A DNA stretch of 36,516 nt from Protostelium mycophagum. Its lineage: Eukaryota; Evosea; Variosea; Protosteliida; Protosteliaceae. Below, one piece after another: positions 25,467-34,800 of this stretch. Numbering within the stretch: the stretch's first letter is position 1; the number at the start of each line of letters is the position of its first letter. The DNA lies in NCBI GenBank assembly GCA_002081555.1, contig MZNV01003034.1:1-36516 (forward strand), given 5' to 3'. A program made the position numbers and the translations under genes. Under the pieces are notes generated by a model. That model was not told the origin of the DNA. It was given only the letters and a program-made list of their open reading frames with translations, and searched no databases.

Positions 25467-25816
25467 CTTTCGCCAAAGTGATGTGACATTTACATAGTCT
25501 TCTCTCCACCAAAGAGGTGCATAGACACCGCAACAGAGGTCAGACTGGATACAAGCACAAAGAGGAAGATAGAATGTGTCATCTGTTGAGGAGAATGTCA
25601 GTGGTTGTAGCAAGGAATTATTTTTACTTTTCTGGTTTGCCGAGGCAAATAATAGGATGCGAATGTTATGATGGGAGCCTAGTATGGCAACCGAAGGCAT
25701 GGTGCGCGCTCGTTGTGGTCTCAAATGAATAAAGGCACATCGGTAATTGTAGGATATATATTAATTAATTCCAAAATGCCATAATTAATTGCATTTTCGT
25801 TCTTTTCGAGGTGTAG
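25466..25816 (+). other. Gap between hydrolase and VPS9 genes, with one short open frame
   Basis: No domain-bearing gene is visible. One frame opens with ATG at 25574 and runs 52 codons to a TAA at 25730-25732. That stop sits inside AATAAA (25728-25733), as for real genes in this window. The predicted peptide has four cysteines in its second half and is unrecognised. It could be a short gene, a 5' exon of the VPS9 gene, or chance. The rest is AT-rich and presumably includes the VPS9 promoter. Confidence 0.3.
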
Positions 25817-28598
25817 ATGAGGAAGAGATTCGCGTTCCCTCCTTTCCCTTTCAGGACAAGACAGGGGGTGTCGCGTAACATGTGGTCAGCATGGATCTTC
25901 AAACCAGAGAATCAGCGGCCCTCCCCTGCTATTACTTCTAAACAAGCGGTGATGCACCGTGAATCACTACATGAGCCCTTGGTTCTCAGAGGAATGCAAT
26001 TAATCAGTTCACCTGAGCTGATTGGCTCTCCGGATCTTCACGTCCCACAGCTGGAGAGAGCGGTCAGCCCTTCATCATCAGTTGTGACCCTGATGTTTGT
26101 AGGGATTAACAGTGCCAGAGATTCAAGAAGTAATAAGCAGACTAATGGATGCTGCTTGTGCTGGACAGGGTGATTTTTCAGGCTCTGAATATGATCCAAT
26201 TTACCTCCTTCCTCCACCGAAATATGAAGAGTTCATCATCAAATTAACCTCCAACACTGTCGGTGCTAACGCAGTATTAAAATCATTGCGAAGGTACAGA
26301 GTTTTCCTTCGATTTGATGATTTTGATCACCACACAGTTTTGTAGCAATATTTAGAGATGGGATTGGTAGCACATATTCTATGGAAGATAAGGCAAACCT
26401 CGCAATTAATCAAACAGGCAGGCTCCCTTTATGTGTGAAGATTTCATGCCAATGACCACAGGTCTGCTAACGGATGTGGCCATTAATTGTTTATATGGCG
26501 GTTTACGTGATCATGGACCAGCGAATAGACAATCACCAAGATGGCGAGATAACCGTCTTCGTAAAGTACGTCCAGTTGATCAGTATTTATTTAATGTTCA
26601 TCTACTGAATCTGGACAACAGCTGTTCTCACATCTGGTGAATGAGTGTGTGGAAAAATGTTTGATGACAAAATTACATGAGTATGTCTTCCCTCCATGTG
26701 TTGTCATCAATCGGAAGGGAAAAGGAAGAGCAGGAGAGGTACACTCATATTTTATAATCTCATGTATGAATAAAGGATAATAATTGATATCTATGTAGGA
26801 GGAAGATTTAGTAGATGTTGATCGATATATATATGCAAAGATAGAAGTCATGAAAGGGTTTATATTACCAAAGCACCTTGATATCACTTATGATATCTCC
26901 GCTCAACCAAATTGGGGCAATGTAATTAGAGGTATATATATCAAATGAAATTTAATATATTATATAATATATCAAATGAAATCAACACACTGATAAATAC
27001 TAGAGCTGCAGAATATAAATACTTATAAATCACCAAGAGACAAGCTGTTATGTTTGGTCAAAGCAACAAAAGACTTATTCAAAATATTGGTGGTATGCAA
27101 TGGTACCAATAGACAGGTAAATATCATCCTATTCATTGTAATAACTTTAAATTAGGCAAGTGAAGATCCGTTAGGACCATTAGGAGAGGAGAATACCGTA
27201 TTGCGGGGTGATAATTGTCGACAAGCAGAGAGCGCAATATCCGCAGATGTATTTTTACCAGCATTAATATTGAGCATAATTGTGAGTCTTTTATTTTTCT
27301 TAATCATATTGATGAACTCTGTAGCATGCGAATCCAACAGACTTGAAATCAAACACAAAATACTTGCAGTATTTCCGAAACAACAACAAAATGATGCACG
27401 AATCTGGGTACATATTCGTCTCTTTTGTCACGGCCGTCACTTTCATAGAGAGGGTCAATTATAAAAAGCTAACAGGTGTATCGAAAGAAGAGTTTGAAAG
27501 GTAAAGGTTATCATTACACATCACGAATGAAAACAATACAGTCGTATGTCAAAAGTGCCTTTACCGCAGAAATTAAGAAATAGCAAGAGCAGAAATAGGA
27601 GTTATTCACCATTAGAACAATTGATTATATCCTGTGCATGTCAGTATCAACAACTAAATTAACCTGACTAAAATAAGCTGGTAATTTACAACGAGTAAAG
27701 GAGCTTGTAGAAGAGGGTGTATCCGTGATGTCATCCTATACAAAAGGAAACAGTGAGGATAACCTTATCATCAAATCTGGTGATTTCCCATTATCGTAAG
27801 TATCGATTCCTTCTTTTATTATTGTTGGTAAATCACCAAGAAATAAATAACTAAAATCAATCGAAATCATAATCTTATCTACATGCAGCGTTGCTTGTCG
27901 GTACTCCAACATTGATATCATTGAATATTTATTGTCTCTGAATGTGGATATTAACATGACAAATGACTCTGCAAGAACTTGCCTACACATGGTCAGTAAT
28001 AATACGAATCACATATTGACATTTTCGATGATTTTTGCTGTATCCATAAAATAAAAAGGATCACTGCAGTGATGAGTGTATTTATCAATATTGAAGAAAG
28101 TTAGGAGTGCATGGGGCATAGAGTTGGGCAGGAAGTGATGATCAATTTGAAAGTGATAGAAGTGCTTTTAGAGCATGGAGCAAGTGTACATATAGTAGAT
28201 AAGTTTGGTTGCAACCCTCTTCATTACGCAAAAAACACGCGTGTCATAAAGATAATACAAAACCATGTGGAGAGTAAGTATCCATATTTATTAAATCAAA
28301 AGTACTTAAAAGATTAGAGATGGGAATAAATGTAGAGTTGAGAGAGGCAGAAGATGACGAGAGTCACTTTGAAAATAAATTGCACGTGCACACAGTTCGA
28401 CCATCAGATACAGTCCACACATTGGCGGAAGAATACAAGGTAAAGTTTTTAAAATTTTCACCATTCGTGTGCAAAAGATAATCCCCGCAGATGAAAGCAG
28501 ACACGATACGCAAAATCAACAATTTAGATAGAAGCACACCGGATCTAAAGGATTTCGCCTACGTCATTCTTCTCGTCGAAAATAAAGAACCACCATAA
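25817..28598 (+). CDS. VPS9-domain Rab5-type GEF with ankyrin repeats and a C-terminal LysM domain
   Basis: Probable endosomal Rab exchange factor, about 650 aa. Exons: 25817-26062, 26103-26293, 26338-about 26500 (internal splicing unresolved), 26541-26560, 26622-26738, 26799-26931, 27004-27116, 27156-27281, 27325-27500, 27542-27639, 27678-27795, 27889-27991, 28105-28273, 28318-28439, 28491-28598. VPS9: KLHEYVFPP, MKGFILPKHLDI, SPRDKLLCLVKATK, ADVFLPALILSII, HANPTDLKSNTKYL and an ESGYIFVSFVTAVTFIE end. Ankyrin repeats: SVACRYSNIDIIEYLLSL and VIEVLLEHGASVH. The LysM domain (VHTVRPSDTVHTLAEEYK, then IRKINNLDRS) is joined by a phase-consistent 44-nt intron with a GTAAGT donor. VPS9 plus ankyrin recalls ANKRD27/VARP, which has no LysM. 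The start is the ATG at 25817, after an in-frame TAG; an upstream exon is possible. AATAAA lies 9 nt before the stop. Confidence 0.82.
28581..28586 (+). promoter_or_regulatory. AATAAA hexamer 9 nt before the VPS9-LysM stop
   Basis: Read as Asn-Lys codons; the TAA follows at 28596-28598. Cleavage 10-30 nt downstream would place the RNA 3' end at or beyond the opposing gene's stop. Confidence 0.5.
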
Positions 28599-28605
28599 TT
28601 GATCA

Positions 28606-28611
28606 TTTATT
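28606..28611 (-). promoter_or_regulatory. AATAAA hexamer overlapping kinase stop
   Basis: On the - strand the TAA stop (28609-28607) is embedded in AATAAA. The convergent VPS9-LysM stop ends at 28598, leaving 8 bp between the two reading frames. Confidence 0.5.
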
Positions 28612-30290
28612 GGACGAGGAGAGGAGCAAAATAGGGCTGTGTCAGCAGTTGCTCTGGTGGTGTGCCGAGGTCCAACACTTGCTTCATGATCTTGATGCTT
28701 TGCTTCACTTTGGCACTCTGCGTTTTGTTGTCGATTGCTATGGTGCTTCTGAAGAGGTGGCTAAGAGACATGATATCGCCCTGCACATCGCGAGGTGCGT
28801 CTCCGATCGATTCGAATGTCTAAAGCTGTAAATATACATTTATTTATTTTGAATTATTTCATAAATTGAGATTTCATTTTGGCACAACAGCGAAGATCTA
28901 TATTATGTGACTGTACAGAATTTAAATTGAATAAAGTCGTATGACGAGACTCACTTCTGTTCCGTCTGTGCTTTTCCGTTTCACTCGAAGATGACCGTGT
29001 CCAAAATCGCAAATAAGTGCCTCCCGTCCTACTGTCCTCCAAGTGCAGTCTCCCTTTTTGAAAATTTGTTCCTCTTGTGAGTCCTTTGTCATCTCAATAA
29101 AAATAATATAAAATAAAAATAATATAAAATAAAAATGTGGTGTGTTCAATATCCTCAAAAATACTGAAAATAATCACCCGAATGAGAATATTTCTACTGT
29201 GTAAGTCATTATGTGTGAATCTATATTCTTTCTGCGCGATATATAGAGAGTAAATAATCTGGAACATGAGGGACCTGATCTCATCTGTAGACAGCGTCTT
29301 TGAGATGGATTGCCATGTGTGGTCGCCTCTTTGGAGTACGTAATACATGTGTTGTTGTGGGTTTCTATTTTCTTTATCATCTGTTGTTTGGTTTCTGATC
29401 TGAAGAAATTAGGTGACTGTCTGTTGATTCGAGTTCTTTGTTGTTGAAGATGCAACTGCTAAGAGATTAATTGTTGCTTACCTTCCACCAGTCATTAAGG
29501 CCAACAAAACCTCTACACTTTAACTTCCTCAGTTCTTGAAGGATAGCCAATTCTCTGTATGCTCTATCCTCTTTATCCTCCGGCAGGAACACCTGAGGAA
29601 ATAAATCTCAAGAAAAGTTCAATCAGATCGCTTCTTTACCTCCTGTCTCTTTACGGCGTATTGACTGCCACCCACAGGAGTTTTCACAAAAAAGACTGAG
29701 CCATGTTTGCCTTGCTTGGGGGTGTACTCATAAACCTCTGTATATCTCCCCGTCGATATGGCATCCTGCCCATTCGCTCCGAGTTTCCCTGGTGTTTGCA
29801 ACCAATCGAGGATATTCTGTGTCTTTCGGGAGGAGTTCGGTGTGTGGACAACATGCCTTCTGAGGCTCGCAATGCTCTGACGTTTTGGTGTTTTTGCCAG
29901 CGGTGTTGCGAAAAGACTCAAGGGCTCTAAAGTTTCCCTTTTCCGTTTGTTTTTGATTTTGGCTCCCTCCTCCTCTTCATCACTTGAGCTATCGCGGATC
30001 TCTTCTTCGGTGACCACTATTTGTAAGAGGTCTGAGGAATCGTTTAAATCATCTATTGGTATGGAGAGCGGTTTGAAGAATGAAAATGTTGGTAATGGCG
30101 TAGGTGTGGTTGGTTCCAAATAGAAAGAGTCCTCTATGACCGATTCCTCCAAGAAAAGGGGTGAGGTTGGTTTCTTTTGATTCTTCTGTTGACTGCCTTT
30201 TAAAATGGAGACTGATGTTGGTTGAGAGGCTCGATATGTTTCATTGCCTCTGCAAAGGACAGGCCCTCCGCAACATACCAATCGTGCCAT
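28607..30290 (-). CDS. Haspin-like protein kinase
   Basis: Probable nuclear mitotic kinase; haspins phosphorylate histone H3 Thr3. Exons (complement): 29640-30290, 29482-29592, 29178-29399, 28955-29092, 28607-28819; about 444 aa, phases consistent. Residues 1-160 are disordered and acidic, with a DSSSDEEEE run and KNKRKR. Kinase motifs: YAVKRQE (ATP-site lysine), a helix-C-like RELAILQELRKL, GFVGLNDWW (haspins have GFIGLN), THNDLHSRNILI as catalytic loop, and ICDFGHGHL as metal-binding loop. The HxDLHxxN loop is haspin-like, but animal haspins have DYT instead of DFG, so this copy is divergent. The last exon (QGDIMSLSHLFRS) suits the haspin C-lobe. The intron at 28820-28954 (135 nt) could hide a short exon; the one at 29093-29177 is enlarged by an AT-rich tandem repeat. 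An E2F-like site lies just upstream. Confidence 0.78.
29096..29136. repeat. 16-bp AT tandem repeat, about 2.6 copies
   Basis: The unit aataaaaataatataa is repeated perfectly, then partially. It lies inside the 29093-29177 intron of the kinase gene and accounts for that intron's unusual length. It contains several AATAAA strings on the + strand; on the - strand (gene sense) it is U-rich. Confidence 0.8.
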
Positions 30291-30322
30291 TGTTGAATGT
30301 TTTGAAAATTTGAATCAGGATT

Positions 30323-30333
30323 GCGCGCCAAAA
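30323..30333 (-). promoter_or_regulatory. E2F-like site upstream of the kinase gene
   Basis: On the - strand TTTTGGCGCGC matches the E2F/DP consensus TTTSGCGC and lies about 33 nt upstream of the kinase ATG at 30290. The gap to the next upstream gene end (30404) is only 113 bp, so it should fall in the kinase promoter. E2F control of mitotic genes is known in animals and plants; function here is inferred. Confidence 0.5.
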
Positions 30334-30378
30334 TTTATTATCTTTCTACAATCCGAAAAAATCATTTAATTCTGACAC

Positions 30379-30384
30379 TTTATT
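30379..30384 (-). promoter_or_regulatory. AATAAA hexamer 19 nt after the MMTAG2-like stop
   Basis: tttatt on the + strand; the conventional position downstream of the TAG stop at 30406-30404, unlike the stop-overlapping hexamers of other genes here. Confidence 0.45.
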
Positions 30385-30403
30385 GATCATATACAAATTC
30401 CTT

Positions 30404-31791
30404 CTATCTATCACTATGCCTCCTCTCTCTTCGTTCTCTTTCTGAAGATCTCCCCCTTTGTCTCTTTCTATCCCTGTCTTCATCTTCATCACGCCTTCTC
30501 TTGTCTCTGTCCTCTGGGCTGTCGTGTCTTCTCCTTTCTCTCGGCTCTGGACTGTCATGTCTCCTCTTGTCTTCTCTGTCATCACTTCTCCCTTCTCTAT
30601 GCTCTGGGCTGTCGTGCCTTCTCCTTTCTCTTGGCTCTGGACTGTCATGTCTCCTCTTGTGTTCTCTTTCCTCAGGACTGTCGTGTCTTCTCCTTTCTCT
30701 TGGCTCTGGACTGTCATGTCTTCTCTTATGCTCTGGGGTGCCATGTCTATGTCTTGTACTTCTGTCGTCCCTCTTCTCTTTTCTCTTCTTCTCTTTTTTA
30801 TCCTTTTTATCCTTTTTATCCTTCTTCTCCTTTTTCTCTCTTTTGAGCCTCTTTTCTCTTGTATCTCTTGTATCTACTCCCTTTCATTATCCCTCCCATT
30901 ATCCCTATCATTGCATACTCACCATGTGATAAAGAGAACCTTGAATCTTCTGATACATCTGGTGTTGGAAATACTCCATATGCCCTCTTTGGTGCGTTTT
31001 CTTCAAATCCAGAGGCTTCCAGTCTGTCCACTTTCTGTGGCTCTAATGTCTCCAAAGTCATGTTGAATCCCCTGTCCTCTTTAGCCACTTCAAAACATCA
31101 ACAACAAATGAATGAGGAAGTAGTTGTTGTTTTGAGAAAAAATTAGAGTCTCAATTGATGATTATTTTTCCTATTTTCTGAAAGCTCAATCTAAATAAAT
31201 CACTCACTTGTGTCCAAGACCACCAACCTTCTCTGTATCAAACTGATCACGTTCCATGTTTCCTCTCTGCACCAATTCTTGTAACTCGTATTTAGCTACT
31301 GCTTTATTAAGTGTCAGACGTGATTTTGGTCTCAGTCCCCTAGCCACTGTTAATTGATAACGATATATGGAATTCATTTCACTACATTGCCTCCATACGA
31401 AGTTGGTTTTCCTGCTCTTTTACATTTCTGATCTCATCTGCGTGTCTCGCCTTTTCTTCGGCTACCTGCTGAGCCATGCTCTTTCGATCGGCTTCCAACA
31501 CCTACCTCATCAATCTCTCCATCTTGGAAATCAGAACTCACCGCACCGCCAAATTTATATTGTCCCCTTCCCCACCATTGATCCATTAATTTTACCGTCT
31601 GCCCTACATTACTCAGCCCATATTGATTGATAAAACTGCCCACCGAGATAGTTCTCTTTAAACTTATCTCCACGAATATCCTCCCAATTGAACTCTGTAA
31701 CATCTGTGAGTCGCATACAGTAATATTATCACTCACGGTCCTGTCCTCCTCTCGTTCCTCCACGCATGCCCATTCCTGCGAAGATCGACAT
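30404..31791 (-). CDS. MMTAG2 (C1orf35)-like nuclear protein with Lys- and Arg/Asp-rich tail
   Basis: Resembles multiple-myeloma tumour-associated protein 2, a conserved phosphoprotein of unclear function. Exons (complement): 31737-31791, 31644-31694, 31542-31603, 31399-31501, 31208-31346, about 30923-31087, 30404-30876. The N-terminus has RGGTRGGQDQFNWEDIRGDK and ENYLG, the family hallmark, then a tryptophan pair (WW), a charged helix, and a KVGGLGHK block. The last exon encodes lysine repeats (KKDKKDKKD) followed by about six HDSPE-containing arginine-rich repeats, giving an SR/RD-like tail suited to nuclear speckles. The junction between 31208 and 31087 is unresolved: the donor after GGLGH leaves phase 2, whereas the next exon needs phase 1. 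An extra exon, a sequence error or two separate genes are possible. It is divergent from INTS4, 100 bp apart. Confidence 0.75.
30495..30745 (-). repeat. Coding tandem repeat with RRHDSPE core (about six copies)
   Basis: On the - strand the last MMTAG2-like exon repeats units such as RRHDSPEPRERRRHDSPE. DNA copies are nearly identical (for example agacatgacagtccagag), showing recent unequal exchange or slippage. Each unit offers a Ser-Pro phosphosite amid Arg. On the + strand the repeat creates long spurious open frames. Confidence 0.85.
30795..30821 (-). repeat. 9-bp tandem repeat encoding Lys-Asp-Lys units
   Basis: Three perfect copies of tttttatcc (+ strand) encode a KDK-type repeat on the - strand inside the lysine-rich part of the MMTAG2-like tail. 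Confidence 0.8.
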
Positions 31792-31891
31792 GTTTAACTG
31801 CTTTAATTGTTCAAAATGATCAGCAGAGAGGAGATCTCTCAGCCTGAATTCCGCGAATGCGGCTGACACATCACATCACATCAGATGAAAA
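31792..31891. promoter_or_regulatory. 100-bp divergent promoter region (MMTAG2-like / INTS4)
   Basis: Separates the two opposing ATGs. It contains a small inverted repeat (ccgc-gaat-gcgg) and a short catca direct repeat just before the INTS4 start. No TATA box or E2F-like site is visible. Confidence 0.45.
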
Positions 31892-34800
31892 ATGAGCTCT
31901 CTTGTCGAGCCGAGTCACAGAAAGAGGAAGAGAGATGAACAAGTGTTCATCCCTCCTAGTCATCACGTCTCTGTGGCAGAAGGATCTCCTTTACAATTCC
32001 AAATTGAGCCAGAGAACAGCAGTGTATTCCTCGAAATCGCAGATTCATTACAATCAACGGATAGAAAACAACGATATCAGGTAAATTTCTGTGTTTTATC
32101 ATATGCAATCGATTTCTGATTTCCACAGGCTCTATTAAAAATTCTGGGAAGACTTCCTCTCAATGATCCAACTAATTCTTCTATTATTCTACAAAAATTA
32201 AGAACCCAACTCAAATTAGAGACGGACAGCGATCTCAAGGTAATTCTCGACCACAATCTTTTCATCATATGTTAACACCAGTAGAACTTGATTGTAAAAA
32301 TTCTGTGCCGTGTTTGTCTCGAACCAGATGTGGATGCCTATATAGTCACACAGGAATTATTAGCTCTGGTACGTAAAGGCTGCTCAATTATATTTATCCT
32401 CTTTATCTATAATTCCTGGCAGCAACAAATCAAAATAGGGTGTTATCTAGCTGCAAAAAGATTTACAGGAAATATTTACACAGCGAAATTGTCATCTCCT
32501 GCCTCTGATTGACAAAAAACTCGTTGTGAAATTTCTGATGAATAAAGATGGGCGGAGCCGGGCACAAACTGAAGAGGAACATACTGAGAGGTATCGGGGA
32601 TATTGGATACACAAAGAAGATACCCATCCATACCTTATTAGAGACCGCCATGTCTTCACTCACCTCAACAAATCTCAAAGTGATCATCGAATCACTCCAC
32701 ATCATCTCACGATTCAGCGGGATGAACAACACCATCTGCAGCACGGCGCATGCAGAAGAGCTGAATTCTAGTTTTTTAGAACATGATGACGAGAGAGTGC
32801 GAAGAGCTGCAGTTGAGAACCTCACAGAGGTCCACACCAGAGAACACGTCAGAGCCCACATCTCTTACTTGGAGAAATTCAACAAACTCCTCAGGGACGA
32901 TTCTGAGCAAGTCCGTATAGATACGGTCAAATTGATATGGCTTTCTACTTTTGATAAGAAGACCAAATCGATTGATGATGCTTTCACCAAGTTGGCAAAT
33001 GCTGCGTCAGATCCCTCCATATTGGTTCGCACCAAGGTGGGATTTCATATACTCTGGTGTCACCTCCTCTTTTCTGTAATTCGAACGAATACAAAGAGTA
33101 GAATAGACATTCATTCTATTGACAAAAATCAGGCTTGCAGCTTGTTAGGAAGTATAAGGGGTGTCAGCGAGAAATATCTGCTGCAGACTTTCAGCAAAGA
33201 AGTTTTAGTGGGCGAGCAGAGCGGTAAATTAACTTTATCGCGTGGTAAAAATAAATCTGAAAATAAGAACCAGGAAGGTGAGTCCCTTACAAATTTGATC
33301 TTATTCGAACAATAATGAGATGGCTTATTTGTGGCTGAAGAGCTGCATAAGAAACGATGAAGAGAATTCTTGTATATCAGATGAAAAGTCAATAACCTAA
33401 TGAATGCATTGTAGATGAGATATTATTCTCAGAAGAGGACGTGAATTTAGATAATGGAGCTATCGGAGTGTTTATACAGTGCTTAGAGGATGAGTTCTGG
33501 GAAGTTCGTAATGCTGCTATAGGTGTATAAATCTATATTGATCTTGATCATATAAAGAGAATTTATTGATATCGCAGATTCAATATGCGAGCTCAGCTTA
33601 CAGAACGAGACATTCGCTGTTCGAAGTGTAGATTTCCTGGTGGACATGTTTAATGATGAGATCGACAGAGTGAGGATCAATGCTATAAATAGCTTACGTA
33701 AGATGGGTGACAGGTATGTCATATTATACATATGCTATTTATAGCCTTAATATTGAGTATCAATAGAGTTACACTAAAGGAGAATCAACTCCACATTGTC
33801 CTCTCTGCTTTAGAAGATGCTAATGAGGAGGTTAGAATCTGTGTACATAGGTTTCTCTCCGTCTTGAAAAATAGCAATGTGGTGTCATTGCACGCCACTA
33901 TTCAAGCGGTGTTGTCCAATGCGATACACAGGTAATATTCAATAATAATACTTTGCTCGAACAATCGTTATTTGAATACGAGAAACATTTAAGTACAGTT
34001 TATAATGACGAATGATAGATTTCCAAAAGATTTGGAGAGCGCCTATTCCACAATGAAGGAGTTGGGTTTAAACCATCCTAGCTTCTCGGGTATGTTTGTA
34101 ACTCATCCTTCCGTCATATATTCATTTATCCATATCCATTAAATTTAGATTTAATGTTGCAGAATCACTAATAACTCCACTGCTACAATTAGACGAGAGG
34201 TTTATACCTATTGAAACACATCTAGAAGACAAGCATTGTATCCTCATAACACATTGATAATACTTCATCAATGAATACCTTAATTATGGGATAGATGTTG
34301 GATGCGCTATCTTCCTTTTGAACGCTTCACAAAAGAACAGCAGAATTGTGCAGAAGCTTCCAGGATACATTCTGAAGCATTATTTTTATTTAAAGGAGAG
34401 ATATAAGGACATCGTACCAAGTGATGTGTCTATATCATCTACCTCAACACACAATCAGTATTCTGCTCCCACACAAGAGTTCTTTGTCTCTACAACGCAT
34501 GCGTCAGAAAAGATGGACTCGTTTTACAATAAGGCTGTATCTATGTTGGAAGAGGTATTATTTTAATTCCTTTTACTCTACATTTATTTGATATTAATAA
34601 ATACAGATGGTTTTAGAGTATAGGAATACGATAAAGAATGAGAGAAGCTCTCGTGAATATAAGAGAGGGATATCACAGATTAAAATAACCATATCGATAT
34701 GCATGAGGTATTTTTAGAATCCATATTTACGATTATTAATATCATAATAGAGATCTTAATTACATCACCAAAATGTCCAAAAAGATGAGATGGAACGGCA

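Noticed and set aside
29096-29136. AATAAA strings in the AT repeat as a poly(A) site cluster
   Set aside because: They are on the + strand inside a - strand gene's intron, with no + strand gene ending there.
30458-31066. Long + strand open frames rich in Ser/Leu/Cys
   Set aside because: They are the antisense of the lysine/arginine-rich MMTAG2-like tail; low-complexity repeats keep several frames open.
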